From: Paenibacillaceae bacterium ZCTH02-B3
GTDB lineage: Bacteria > Bacillota > Bacilli > Paenibacillales > Paenibacillaceae
Assembly (NCBI GenBank): GCA_002159065.1
Contig: LZRV01000066.1
Span: 29,485 to 93,484, forward strand
Reading direction: 5' to 3'
DNA: 64,000 bases
Positions 10,195 to 18,600 of this stretch are shown piece after piece. The notes beneath the pieces are model-generated. The model made no database searches and had not been told where the DNA came from. It saw only the letters and a program-made list of their open reading frames with translations. The stretch's first letter is position 1. Every line of letters starts with the position of its first letter. The position numbers and the translations under genes are program-made.

Positions 10195-10567
10195 TCCACG
10201 TGTTTCTTGACGATCTGCGTCCCTGTCCGGAGGGCTTCGTCCCGGCGCGCACGGCGGAGGAGTGCGTGACGCTGCTTCTGGAATGCGACGTCGGCGTGCT
10301 GTCCCTCGATTATGAGCTGGGGCCGGGAAGCGCAACCGGCATGGCGGTCGTGGAAAGCATGATCGTCCATCGCCGCTTTCCCCGGGAAGTGTACGTGCAT
10401 TCGTCCAGTCCCATGGGAAGGCGCGGATGCTGAAGGCCCTGCGGGACGCGGCGCCGCCGGATACCGCCATCCACGACGGTCCGGTGCCGGAGACGGTTCG
10501 CCGGGCCATCGCCGAAGGAAAGTGGCAGGCCGGTCCATCAACCGCACGACGGGAGGAACGGACATGA
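10191..10567 (+). pseudogene. Cyclic-phosphate-processing receiver-like (cREC) gene, frameshifted
   Basis: A TTG start at 10191 overlaps the nfo stop and follows GAGGAGG. The first 80 codons read IHVFLDDLRPCP... LSLDYELG ... VYVHSSSPMGR, which resembles the small receiver-like cREC family of Bacillales. The frame then stops at 10431. One base added near 10420 (inside GGAAGGCGCGG) restores ARMLKALRDAAPPDT and runs to 10567, which itself overlaps the next ATG. The restored gene would be about 126 residues and perfectly spaced with both neighbours. This is either a one-base deletion or a sequencing error. Confidence 0.7.
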
Positions 10568-11355
10568 TCCATCTGCATCAGCTGACGTGGCGCCGCGAAG
10601 ACCGGCAGATCCTGAAAGGCGTCGACCTTCACATCGGGAAGGGCGAGCGCTGGGTGCTGCTCGGCCGCAACGGCTGCGGAAAAACGACGGTGCTGGAGAT
10701 GATCTGCGGGTATCTGTTTCCCACGACGGGCAGGGTGGAAGTGCTCGGCCACGTCTACGGCACCGTGGATCTCCGCGAGCTGCGCAAGCGCATCGGCTAC
10801 ATCGGCCCGTCCCTCGTGGAAAAGTTCACCCTCCGCGATCCGGTGTGGGAGATCGTGGCCGGCGGACTTTTCGCCTACTTGCGCATCTACGAAAAGGTGG
10901 ATGACGAGGTTTACCGGCGCGCGCTGGAGGAGCTGGCCCGCGTGAGGCTTAAAGACAAGGCGCATCAGCCCTTCGGCACGCTTTCCCAGGGGGAGCGGAA
11001 GAAGGCGCTGCTCGCCCGGACGATGATGGCGAATCCCGATTTGCTCATCCTGGACGAACCCTGCGCCGGCCTGGACCCCTATGAACGCGAAAAGTTCCTC
11101 GAAGCCCTGGGGGAAATGGCGCGAGGCGACCTCACCATTCTGTACGTTACCCACCATGTGGAAGAAATCGTGCCGCTGTTCACCCATGTCGCCCTCATGG
11201 CCGACGGATGGATGCTGGCGGCCGGGCCGAAACGGGAAGTGCTGACGCCGGAGGCCCTGGGCGAAACCTACGGGCTTACGGTGTCGATCACCTGGGAGGA
11301 CGGCCGCCCGTGGATGCGCGTCGGCAAGCCGGTCCGGCAAGGGGCGGGCGGCTGA
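10564..11355 (+). CDS. ABC ATPase, YlmA-like, no permease nearby
   Basis: A single nucleotide-binding domain of 263 residues. Walker A is GRNGCGKTT, the signature is LSQGERKK, Walker B is LLILDEP with a following D-loop, and the switch histidine is in YVTHH. It resembles soluble YlmA/ModF-type ATPases. No membrane partner is encoded within several kilobases, so a transport role is open. The ATG at 10564 follows GGGAGG; an in-frame ATG at 10522 lies inside the preceding gene. Its stop shares one base with the next start. Confidence 0.85.
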   Translation: MIHLHQLTWRREDRQILKGVDLHIGKGERWVLLGRNGCGKTTVLEMICGYLFPTTGRVEVLGHVYGTVDLRELRKRIGYIGPSLVEKFTLRDPVWEIVAGGLFAYLRIYEKVDDEVYRRALEELARVRLKDKAHQPFGTLSQGERKKALLARTMMANPDLLILDEPCAGLDPYEREKFLEALGEMARGDLTILYVTHHVEEIVPLFTHVALMADGWMLAAGPKREVLTPEALGETYGLTVSITWEDGRPWMRVGKPVRQGAGG

Positions 11356-12386
11356 TGGCCGCATTCGTGGGCACGGCCAATCCGGGTTACGCGGCGGCGG
11401 CCATGGAAGAGGTGCGCCGGGCGGATCCGAAGGTCCGCATGAAGGGCCTTTCGCCCGACGGAGACGCGTTCCTCATCGAAGCGCCGGACGCGCCGGACGG
11501 AGGCGAAGCCGCCTGGATGGCGATGATCCGGAAACGGGAGCCGGTGTTTCTCCGGCATCTGTTTCCCGTCCACGCGGAAGCGGACCTGTTGGCGGGTGAA
11601 GAATCCGCGGTCCGTTCCGTCGCCGGCTTTGCGGCGTCCCTCTCCGGCCGCGCTCAGGACCGGAAAATCGCCGTGCAATTCCGCAAAAGCCCGGACAGCC
11701 CGCTGTCCCTGCCGGCGGCGCGAGAGGCGGCTTCGGAAGCCCTCGCCGCCGCGGGAGCGGAAATTGTCCCGCGGGACGCGAACTGGATTCTTTCGGGTTT
11801 CGCCTCGAAAAACACCCTTTACCTGGGCGTCTCCAGGCCGGAGGACAATCTGTCCGACTGGCCGGGGGGCGCCATGCGTTTTCGCCGGGAGGAAGGCCTC
11901 GTCTCCCGGGCGGCGTTCAAGCTGCTGGAAGCGGAGCGCACGTTCCGGCTGCCGCTGGATCGAACCGTCCACGCCCTCGATCTCGGCGCCGCGCCCGGCG
12001 GCTGGACGTCGGTGATGCTTCAGCGCGGCGCCCGTGTGACAGCCGTCGACCCGGCGGAGTTGCATCCATCGCTGGCCGGCCATCCCCGCCTGCGCCACAT
12101 CCGCCGCAACGCCGCCGAGGTGTCGTTTCCGCCCGGATCCTTTGATCTTCTCCTTTGCGACATCAGCCGGGATCCGCTTCGCACCTGCCGCATCGTTTGC
12201 TCCCATGCCGATGCGCTGGCCGCGGGCGCGCCGGCCGTGGTGACCGTCAAGCTGACGGACCGGAGGCCCTTCGGACTCATCGCCAAAGTGACGGAAAGCT
12301 ACGAGGCCCGTTTCGACATCCGGCATGTCAAGCAGCTGTTCCACAACCGGGACGAAGTCACGCTGGTGATGCGGAAAAGGGCGTAA
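11355..12386 (+). CDS. FtsJ-fold 2'-O-methyltransferase, RlmM-like
   Basis: The 343-residue protein has an N-terminal THUMP-like part and a C-terminal Rossmann methyltransferase. The SAM-binding motif is LDLGAAPGG. The K-D-K-E tetrad of FtsJ-type 2'-O-methyltransferases can be placed at Lys in RAAFKLLE, Asp in LLCDISRD, Lys in VTVKLTD and Glu in HNRDEVTLV. E. coli RlmM (23S rRNA C2498) has the same architecture, so an rRNA target is likely but not proven. The start codon overlaps the ABC stop (TGATG), showing tight coupling. Confidence 0.8.
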   Translation: MAAFVGTANPGYAAAAMEEVRRADPKVRMKGLSPDGDAFLIEAPDAPDGGEAAWMAMIRKREPVFLRHLFPVHAEADLLAGEESAVRSVAGFAASLSGRAQDRKIAVQFRKSPDSPLSLPAAREAASEALAAAGAEIVPRDANWILSGFASKNTLYLGVSRPEDNLSDWPGGAMRFRREEGLVSRAAFKLLEAERTFRLPLDRTVHALDLGAAPGGWTSVMLQRGARVTAVDPAELHPSLAGHPRLRHIRRNAAEVSFPPGSFDLLLCDISRDPLRTCRIVCSHADALAAGAPAVVTVKLTDRRPFGLIAKVTESYEARFDIRHVKQLFHNRDEVTLVMRKRA

Positions 12387-12444
12387 GGTTCCCGGTCTGG
12401 CGGCGCGGAACGTTTTTCTTCCCGGGGATTCCGTAAAATGGAAG

Positions 12445-12473
12445 TTGAGTCATCTCCGGGAACCCGTTACAAT
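12445..12473 (+). promoter_or_regulatory. Sigma-A promoter upstream of the kinase
   Basis: TTGAGT (12445-12450) and TACAAT (12468-12473) are exactly 17 bases apart. Transcription would begin near 12480 and run into the hairpin at 12522-12569 before reaching the kinase. Confidence 0.7.
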
Positions 12474-12521
12474 GAATATTGGAAAATGTCAAACGAAACC
12501 GAGCCGCCGGGAAAGCATCCC

Positions 12522-12569
12522 GCACCGCCTGAAAGCGCGCTGGGCGCGATTTTCGACGGTGCTTTTTTT
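12522..12569 (+). terminator. Attenuator-like terminator in kinase leader
   Basis: GCACCG (12522-12527) pairs with CGGTGC (12557-12562). An inner CGCGC/GCGCG hairpin (12536-12548) sits inside and seven T residues follow. It lies between the promoter and the kinase start, with no room for another promoter downstream, so it looks like a leader attenuator. It could also simply end the upstream operon. Confidence 0.6.
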
Positions 12570-12622
12570 GTCCGGCGCGTAACGCGTGCATGAATCCCGC
12601 GGCCGCTGGAGGGATGAGCCGC

Positions 12623-14221
12623 TTGAACCTGGACGGGAGAACGGTGATCGGCGGAAGATACCGGATCGTCGCGCCCTTGGGGCGAGGCGGCATGGGCCGC
12701 GTGTTTCTGGCGGAGGATTTGCGCCTCGGCCGCAAGAGGCGCGCGGTCAAGTTCGCCTGGCCCCTTCCCGGGGAGAGCGGCGAATTCGTCCGCGAGGCGC
12801 GGATGCTTTGCGAGCTGCGGCATCCGCTGCTTCCGGAGATCGTGGATTATTTTCCGCCGGCAGACGGGCGTCCGGCTTGCATCGTCATGGAATATGTCGA
12901 AGGGGAGACCCTTGCGGAACGCTTTGTCCGGTGCGGCCGGCGCCTGCCCTTCCGGCGGGTGCTGAGGTGGCTTGCGCAGCTTGCGGACGTGCTCGCGTAT
13001 CTGCATGCCCGGCAGCCGCCCGTCGTGTTCCGCGATCTCAAGCCTTCCAATATCGTGATCGACGCGGCGGACCGCGCCGTGCTGGTGGATTTCGGCATCG
13101 CCCGCAAGGATCTGCCGGAGAAGCCGTCCGACACGGTGAGCTTCGGCACGCCGGGCTTTGCCGCTCCGGAGCAGCTGCGCGGAGGGCCGTCCGGTCCGAA
13201 AGCCGATCTGTACGCATTTGGCGCGCTGGCCTATTATCTTCTTTCCGGCGGAGAGCAGGCCCGTCGAAGGGGAGCCGGCTGGAAGGACCGCCTGCGCGCG
13301 GCGGGAGCGCCTGAGCCCTTCGTCGTCCTTCTGGAACGGCTGCTTGCGGATGATCCGGCGGACCGGCCCGCCGGGGCGGAAGAAGTGCGCGCCACTTTGG
13401 AGGATCTCGCCGCCGCGTCCGGCGAAGCCCCGCACCCTGACGCGGAACCGCCCGAGTCCGGCGGCCCGCGTATCGTGGCGGTGCTGCCCGCCTATCCGGG
13501 CGCCGGAGCGACTTTCGCCGTCTTCAGCCTGTCCGCGGCGCTTTCCCGGCGCGGGTGGACCCATGCCGTCTCCGAATGTCCCGGCGCCTGGCCGGAACAT
13601 TACGAGCTGCTGCACGGGGCGCGGCGGATGCCCCGGCGCGCCGTCTTCGCCCCGCCGGACGGCCGCGGGCCCGCCGGGCCGGCGTGGCGCAAGGGCTGCG
13701 CGGCGTATTTCCCGCTGCCCCCGGACGTCCCGCCGGTCCAAGATCCGCAGCCGGCGTTTTTTCTCTGGCTGCGGCGGCTGGATGTGCCGCTGGTGCTGCT
13801 GGACGGTTCGGGCGCGTGCGACGCCCCGGCCCGGGCCGCCAGACTGGCCGAAGCGGCGGACGAACTCGTGATCGTGGCCGACTGCGCGCCGTCGAAATGG
13901 AACGAAAGCCGCCGGGACGCGTTGCGGGCCGCAGTCGTCTACGCGCTTGAAAAAGGAATCCCCGTGCACTGGGTGGGCAACCGGGACCAGCCGTTTGACA
14001 GCCGCCGGAACTGGCTGGAGCTTTTCCCCGTGCCGCCAGCGGTCCTGTTGCCGCAATTTCCGCCGGCCGATGCGGCGGACGCGGTATGGAAGGGCACGGC
14101 CGTGCCGGAGGCTCCTTCGCACGCGGAAGCGATGGAGCGGGCGTGGCGCGTGCTTTTGGACCGGTGGACAGGCCTCTTTCGGCCGAAGGATGCGCCGGGC
14201 GCTTTCTCAATGGTACAATAG
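12623..14221 (+). CDS. Hanks-type Ser/Thr kinase with C-terminal degenerate P-loop domain
   Basis: Residues 1-270 are a complete protein kinase. They include the Gly loop (LGRGGMGRVF), Lys in RAVKF near 41, catalytic FRDLKPSN near 136, DFG (LVDFGIAR), APE (AAPEQL) and DLYAFG. Residues 281-532 are unlike the usual PASTA tail. They begin VAVLPAYPGAGATF, a MinD/CpaE-like P-loop position without the lysine, followed by a beta strand-rich alpha/beta sequence (VPLVLLDGSG, ADELVIVADC). There is no membrane segment. The TTG at 12623 is preferred because GGAGGG (12608-12613) is well spaced; ATGs at 12590 and 12614 are alternatives. The attenuator-like hairpin precedes it. Confidence 0.8.
   Translation: MNLDGRTVIGGRYRIVAPLGRGGMGRVFLAEDLRLGRKRRAVKFAWPLPGESGEFVREARMLCELRHPLLPEIVDYFPPADGRPACIVMEYVEGETLAERFVRCGRRLPFRRVLRWLAQLADVLAYLHARQPPVVFRDLKPSNIVIDAADRAVLVDFGIARKDLPEKPSDTVSFGTPGFAAPEQLRGGPSGPKADLYAFGALAYYLLSGGEQARRRGAGWKDRLRAAGAPEPFVVLLERLLADDPADRPAGAEEVRATLEDLAAASGEAPHPDAEPPESGGPRIVAVLPAYPGAGATFAVFSLSAALSRRGWTHAVSECPGAWPEHYELLHGARRMPRRAVFAPPDGRGPAGPAWRKGCAAYFPLPPDVPPVQDPQPAFFLWLRRLDVPLVLLDGSGACDAPARAARLAEAADELVIVADCAPSKWNESRRDALRAAVVYALEKGIPVHWVGNRDQPFDSRRNWLELFPVPPAVLLPQFPPADAADAVWKGTAVPEAPSHAEAMERAWRVLLDRWTGLFRPKDAPGAFSMVQ
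14211..14219 (+). promoter_or_regulatory. Extended -10 promoter of the two-component pair
   Basis: TGGTACAAT gives a TGN-TACAAT extended -10. No good -35 is visible. It overlaps the end of the kinase gene. Confidence 0.45.
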
Positions 14222-14263
14222 GGACAGGACAAGAGCCGGCGGCGGATGAGAGGTGAACGAACC

Positions 14264-14980
14264 ATGAGCCTGACGGACGCCAGGGAGAAAGAAAGCATTC
14301 TGATCATCGAAGACGAGGAAGGCATCGCCCGCATCCTGCAGCTGGAACTGGACCATGAAGGCTACCGCACCGGGCTTGCCCGGGACGGCCGAACCGGCAT
14401 CGAGATGGCGCTGTCCGGCGAATGGGACCTGATCCTTCTGGACGTGATGCTGCCGGAGCTCAACGGCATCGAGGTGCTTCGCAGGCTGCGCCAGCACGAC
14501 CAGCGGGTGCCGGTGATCCTGCTCACCGCCCGCAACACCGTGCCGGACAAGGTGAGCGGCTTCGAGCACGGCGCCAACGATTACGTGACGAAGCCTTTCG
14601 CCATGGAAGAGCTTCTGGCGCGGGTGCGCAACCTCCTGCGCATTTTCCGGCAGAAGCGGGAAGGGACGTCCGAGGATACGCTGCGCGTGGCCGATCTCAC
14701 CATCGAGCTTATCAGCCGCAAGGTGTACCGCAAGGACCATCTGATCGAGCTTACGCCGAGGGAATATGAACTTTTGCTCTACCTGGCCCGGAACAAAAAC
14801 AAGGAAATGACAAGGGAAGAAATCCTGACGGACGTATGGGGCTACGAGTTCATCGGCGACACGAACGTGGTCGACGTGTACATCCGGTATCTCAGGCAAA
14901 AGATGGACAGGGGGTACCGGCACAAGCTGATCCATACCGTCCGCGGCGTCGGCTACATGCTGAAGGAGCCCGACAAATGA
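14264..14980 (+). CDS. OmpR/PhoB-family response regulator
   Basis: The 238-residue protein has an N-terminal receiver with the acidic pair (IIEDEE), the phospho-acceptor aspartate in LILLDVMLP, threonine in LLTARN and lysine in VTKPF. The C-terminal winged helix ends in the typical VDVYIRYLRQK and TVRGVGYML. The ATG at 14264 is chosen over that at 14246 because AGAGGTG precedes it. It overlaps the histidine kinase by 4 bases (ATGA). The stimulus and target genes are unknown. Confidence 0.93.
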   Translation: MSLTDAREKESILIIEDEEGIARILQLELDHEGYRTGLARDGRTGIEMALSGEWDLILLDVMLPELNGIEVLRRLRQHDQRVPVILLTARNTVPDKVSGFEHGANDYVTKPFAMEELLARVRNLLRIFRQKREGTSEDTLRVADLTIELISRKVYRKDHLIELTPREYELLLYLARNKNKEMTREEILTDVWGYEFIGDTNVVDVYIRYLRQKMDRGYRHKLIHTVRGVGYMLKEPDK

Positions 14981-16581
14981 CGCTCCGCACGCGCTTTACG
15001 CTGTTCACGATTTTCTGGTTCATTTTCATCCTGATCTTCTACAACATTTTCGTCTACTTTTTCGTCATCAGGGTGACGACGCGCAGCGAGCTGCAGCTGC
15101 TCTCCAGCAAGGTGGAGCTGGTGCGGGACGCCCTGCGCGAAAACGGCGTCGCCGTGAGGGACCCTTCGCTTCTTCGGGACCTGTATGCCGCCAATGAAAT
15201 GATCCGGGTGGTCGACGCAAACGGCAACGTGATCAACCAGGTGGGGTATGACCAGGAGCTGCTGTCGATCCCGCCTTTCGGTCAGCGTTCGGCTTACTCC
15301 GAAGCCACCATGCTGAGCGGCCACCGGGTCATTTTGCGTTCCGCGCCCCTTTACGAAATGGGCCAATATGTCGGCGCCGTGGAAGCGGCCCGGCGGCTGG
15401 TTGCCCTGGACAGCTACCTGCAGATTCTGGTGGTGGTGCTTTCCGTCACCACGGCCGGGGCCATCGTGTTCGCCATCTTCGGCACGTACTGGTTCACCAG
15501 CCGCCTCACGGGGCCGATCTCGCAGATGGTGCAGACGATGCGGGAAATCGACCGAAGCGGCAAGCTGCGCAAGGTGCAACTGGCGGGCAAGGAAGAATCG
15601 GTGGAACTCCGGCAGCTCATTCGCGCGTTCAACCAGATGATCGAACGGCTGGACCGCACGTTCGAACGGCAAAAACAGTTTGTGGCCGACGTGTCCCACG
15701 AGCTGAAGACGCCCCTCACCGTCATCGGCAGTTATGCGGACATGCTGAAACGCTGGGGCAGGCATGACGAGAAAATCCGGGACGAGGCGATCGAGGCCCT
15801 GGTCCGCGAAACGGAACGCCTGCGCAAGCTGATCCAGTCCATGCTCATGCTGGTGGAATCGGAAGAGGAAGGCTGGCTGCACCCGGGCAAGTTCAATCTG
15901 ACCGCGCTGGCGCGGGAGATGGGGCAGACCCTCGGCAAGGCGTTCGGACGGGAGATCCGCGTGCGCGCCCCCGATCACGTCTGGATGTACGGCGATCGGG
16001 ACAAGATCGGCCAGATGATGGTCATCCTGCTGGACAACGCCATCAAATACAGCAAAGAACCGATCGACATCCGCATCCGGAGCGACCGTTCCGGCATCGG
16101 GCTGGAAGTGACCGATTACGGCATCGGCATTCCCGAAAGCGAGATTCCGTTTCTTTTTGAACGCTTTTACCGGGTGGACACGGCCCGGCACCGTTCCACG
16201 GGGGGCAGCGGCCTCGGGCTGTCCATCGCCAAGCGGATCATCGATCTGCACGAAGGGACGGTGGACGTGTTCAGCAAGCCGGGCAAGGGAACGACGGTGT
16301 CCATCCGTTTTCCCCGCAAGGCTTTGCGCCAGCAGGTCCCGGACGCTACGTCCGGCCGCCCGGAAAACCGGATGAATGCCTCCGCGGCCTCCGCGCAGGC
16401 CCTGCCCCCGGCGGAAAACAACAGCCCCGCACCGTCGGATGATGCGGGGCCGAAATCCGAAGCCGCGGGACCGAAACCCGCGGCCGGGGAAGCCGCGGCT
16501 CCGGAGTCCGGGGTCACAGAACCCGGCGGGCCGTCTTATAGTGACTCTTCCAGTACGACGAATTCAGGTTCGAATACGTGA
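14977..16581 (+). CDS. Sensor histidine kinase with unusual C-terminal tail
   Basis: A 534-residue membrane kinase. TM1 is at about 10-34, followed by an extracytoplasmic loop, then TM2 at about 147-172. HAMP follows, and the H-box (VSHELKTP) has the phosphohistidine near 241. The N, G1 (DYGIGIP) and G2 (GGSGLGLSIA) ATP boxes are present. The normal catalytic domain ends near residue 450. The last 85 residues are low complexity (Ala, Pro, Glu, Ser). They read through the terminator of the opposing nlpC-type gene and overlap its coding end by 68 bases. The original stop was probably lost. Confidence 0.9.
   Translation: MTLRTRFTLFTIFWFIFILIFYNIFVYFFVIRVTTRSELQLLSSKVELVRDALRENGVAVRDPSLLRDLYAANEMIRVVDANGNVINQVGYDQELLSIPPFGQRSAYSEATMLSGHRVILRSAPLYEMGQYVGAVEAARRLVALDSYLQILVVVLSVTTAGAIVFAIFGTYWFTSRLTGPISQMVQTMREIDRSGKLRKVQLAGKEESVELRQLIRAFNQMIERLDRTFERQKQFVADVSHELKTPLTVIGSYADMLKRWGRHDEKIRDEAIEALVRETERLRKLIQSMLMLVESEEEGWLHPGKFNLTALAREMGQTLGKAFGREIRVRAPDHVWMYGDRDKIGQMMVILLDNAIKYSKEPIDIRIRSDRSGIGLEVTDYGIGIPESEIPFLFERFYRVDTARHRSTGGSGLGLSIAKRIIDLHEGTVDVFSKPGKGTTVSIRFPRKALRQQVPDATSGRPENRMNASAASAQALPPAENNSPAPSDDAGPKSEAAGPKPAAGEAAAPESGVTEPGGPSYSDSSSTTNSGSNT
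16411..16450 (-). terminator. Terminator of the NlpC/P60 gene
   Basis: GCCCCGCA (16424-16431) pairs with TGCGGGGC (16443-16450). On the minus strand the hairpin is followed by TGTTGTTTTCC. It lies inside the histidine-kinase tail on the other strand. Confidence 0.6.
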
Positions 16582-17011
16582 CGCCGGGCTTGCCGTACGT
16601 ATGGAGAATTTTGCCGTTTCCGGCGTAGACGGCGACGTGTCCGATCTGGTTGCCGGTTCTGGCGGTGGTGAAGAACACGAGGTCGCCTTTTTTCAGGTTG
16701 GACTTGGACACGTAAACCCCCTTGGTCGCCTGGGCCTTCGACGTGCGCGGCAATTTGACGCCGTATTTGCCGAAAATGTATTGCGTGAAGCTGGAGCAGT
16801 CGAAGGCGTAGGTGACGCCCGACGGAGCGCCGAACTTGTAAGGGGTGCCGAGGAATTTGTGACCGAGGGCGAGGATTTTGTCGGCCTTCGTCGCCGCGGA
16901 GGCGGCAGGAGCCTGTCCGATCGCCCACATGCCCGCGAAGGCGACCGTCATCCCGAGCATGAGGGCGATCAGTTTGCGCGAAAACGTCCAGCGAAGTTGC
17001 ACAAATTGCAT
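16514..17011 (-). CDS. Secreted NlpC/P60 cell-wall hydrolase
   Basis: The 165-residue precursor starts MQFVQLRWTF. It has a positively charged start, a hydrophobic stretch (residues 14-36) and an AxA site near 39 (ASAA), which is a signal peptide. The rest is one NlpC/P60 domain with catalytic Cys72 (FDCSS), His125 (QIGHVAVY) and a third polar position in HTYGKP. Such enzymes cut gamma-D-glutamyl-diamino-acid bonds in peptidoglycan. No binding domain is attached. The ATG at 17011 is used because AAAGGAGCGG precedes it; the frame is open further upstream without support. Confidence 0.92.
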   Translation of the reverse strand: MQFVQLRWTFSRKLIALMLGMTVAFAGMWAIGQAPAASAATKADKILALGHKFLGTPYKFGAPSGVTYAFDCSSFTQYIFGKYGVKLPRTSKAQATKGVYVSKSNLKKGDLVFFTTARTGNQIGHVAVYAGNGKILHTYGKPGVTYSNLNSSYWKSHYKTARRVL

Positions 17012-17061
17012 GAAATGATTCCGCTCCTTTCGTGGTAGTCGCCTCACTCCTTGCAGGTTGA

Positions 17062-17067
17062 AGTATA
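17062..17067 (-). promoter_or_regulatory. Extended -10 of the NlpC/P60 gene
   Basis: On the minus strand TGCTATACT gives an extended -10, about 50 bases before the start codon. No clear -35 is seen. Confidence 0.4.
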
Positions 17068-17098
17068 GCACGGCCGCGCTTTCATACTTTTTTCCAAC

Positions 17099-17123
17099 TA
17101 AAAAACAATTGCCGATGCGGCAA
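17099..17123 (-). terminator. Terminator of thiN
   Basis: TTGCCG and CGGCAA flank a 3-base loop. On the minus strand TTGTTTTTT follows. It separates thiN from the NlpC/P60 gene. Confidence 0.7.
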
Positions 17124-17165
17124 GAAAAAAAGCGTTTTCTTAAAATCAAATGATAGATTTCTCAT

Positions 17166-17807
17166 TCAATCCCGGCTGCGGATGACGAGCAGAAGCCCTT
17201 CGCCCACCGTGATGGTGCCCGAGACCCGTTCCAGTTCGTTGCTGACGCCGAGGGACCAGCCGAGCTTCAGGACGGCGTTTCGCAGCGGATAGCGGAACCC
17301 CTCCAGCGTCACCCCGCGCACCTCCGGCGTGAGGGGAAGCAGGGATACATACCTGAAACCGTCTTCGGCGTCGATCCGGACGCGGTCCGCGCACAGGCGG
17401 ATGTCGTTGTTTTCGTCGGCGACGATGAGCTCGGAACCGGCATCGTGCGCCTGTTTCAGCAGATGGACATTGGCCAGGCTGTGGTCGAAGCGCGAGCCGA
17501 TGGCCCCCCACAGCACAATGCGTTCAAAACCGCGGCGCAGGGCCTCGCGCACCGCCATCTCGCTGTCCGTCAGATCCTTGGCCACGGGATCGCAGTCGCG
17601 GTATTCGGCCGCGGCGGCACGGATCGCTTCTTTCTCTTCTTCGGTGACGGAATCGAAGTCGCCGATGGCCAGGTGGGGCGGGAAGCCCGATTTCAGCAAA
17701 AAAAGCGCGCCGCTGTCGACGCCGATGCGGAAATCATCCGGCCGGATCGTCCTCAGCGCCCGCGCGCCCAGGACGCCGCCGGCAAAAATGAGCGCCCTGT
17801 GAAACAT
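17166..17807 (-). CDS. thiN: Thiamine pyrophosphokinase
   Basis: ThiN converts thiamine and ATP to thiamine diphosphate, the cofactor of the pyruvate dehydrogenase encoded 2 kb away. The 213-residue protein shows the family motifs: GVDSGA, IGDFDSV, DLTDSE and GSRFDHSLAN, the last with metal and thiamine contacts. The ATG at 17807 is chosen as the start; a TTG eight codons upstream is also in frame. It is transcribed away from the TRIC-like gene and ends at a clear terminator. Confidence 0.9.
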   Translation of the reverse strand: MFHRALIFAGGVLGARALRTIRPDDFRIGVDSGALFLLKSGFPPHLAIGDFDSVTEEEKEAIRAAAAEYRDCDPVAKDLTDSEMAVREALRRGFERIVLWGAIGSRFDHSLANVHLLKQAHDAGSELIVADENNDIRLCADRVRIDAEDGFRYVSLLPLTPEVRGVTLEGFRYPLRNAVLKLGWSLGVSNELERVSGTITVGEGLLLVIRSRD

Positions 17808-17923
17808 CGCAACCAGCTTCTTTCGTTTCAAGTGACTGTAGAAGACCGCACCATCGGACCTGCGGCCAAAAACTAGTATAGCACGCTCCGCGCATCCTGC
17901 GGAAATTCCCGGGAGTGGGTCGG

Positions 17924-18565
17924 TTGGGAATCTTCGAGATTCTGGGTTTGGCAGGAACCGTCGCCTTCGCGGTCTCCGGCGCCATTGTGGCGATGGAGGA
18001 AGAGTACGATATCCTGGGCGTGTTCGTGCTTGGCATGGCCACCGCCTTCGGCGGCGGGATCGTGCGCAACCTGCTGATCGAAATCGATATGTCGGTATTC
18101 TGGAGCCAGGGGCTCTATCTGGGGGCGGCGGCGCTGGCCATCCTGATCGTGTTCCTCCTCCCGCCGCCGTTCATTACGCAATGGATGAGGGCGCTCGTGT
18201 TTTTCGACGCCATCGGGCTGGCGGCGTTCGCCGTGCAGGGCGCCATGTACGCGGTGGACAAGGCGTTTCCCGTCACCGCCGTCATGGTGGCGGCCATGCT
18301 GACGGGCATCGGCGGCGGGATGATCCGCGACCTTCTGGCCGGGCGCAAGCCTCTCGTGCTGCGGGACGAAATCTACGCCCTGTGGGCCCTTTTGGCCGGG
18401 CTCGCCATCGGCCTCCTGAAGCTGCGCGACATGTGGGAACTGCTTGCGGTGTTTGCGCTCGTGGTGCTTTTCAGAATGCTGTCGGTGCACTACAGATGGA
18501 GGCTGCCGCGTCGCTCGCTGCGTTCCGGCGGCGCCGGCGGTTCCGGCTCCGGCGGGGAAGGATGA
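17924..18565 (+). CDS. TRIC/UPF0126-family membrane protein
   Basis: The 213-residue protein has about six membrane segments built as an internal duplication. Each half carries the diagnostic glycine motif: AFGGGIVRN in the first and GIGGGMIRD in the second. Bacterial TRIC proteins of this family (YvgT type) form cation channels. The TTG at 17924 is chosen because GGGAG is 8 bases upstream; a GTG at 17915 is in frame. The last 30 residues are an Arg, then Gly/Ser-rich tail. It is divergent from thiN. Confidence 0.85.
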   Translation: MGIFEILGLAGTVAFAVSGAIVAMEEEYDILGVFVLGMATAFGGGIVRNLLIEIDMSVFWSQGLYLGAAALAILIVFLLPPPFITQWMRALVFFDAIGLAAFAVQGAMYAVDKAFPVTAVMVAAMLTGIGGGMIRDLLAGRKPLVLRDEIYALWALLAGLAIGLLKLRDMWELLAVFALVVLFRMLSVHYRWRLPRRSLRSGGAGGSGSGGEG

Positions 18566-18600
18566 GGCGGATGCATGCGGCCGTCGGCCGGCGATGCAAA

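Noticed and set aside
12472..12583. A 36-codon frame beginning at the kinase promoter start point
   Set aside because: It has no ribosome site and would need a leaderless start; the hairpin with T tract explains the sequence better.
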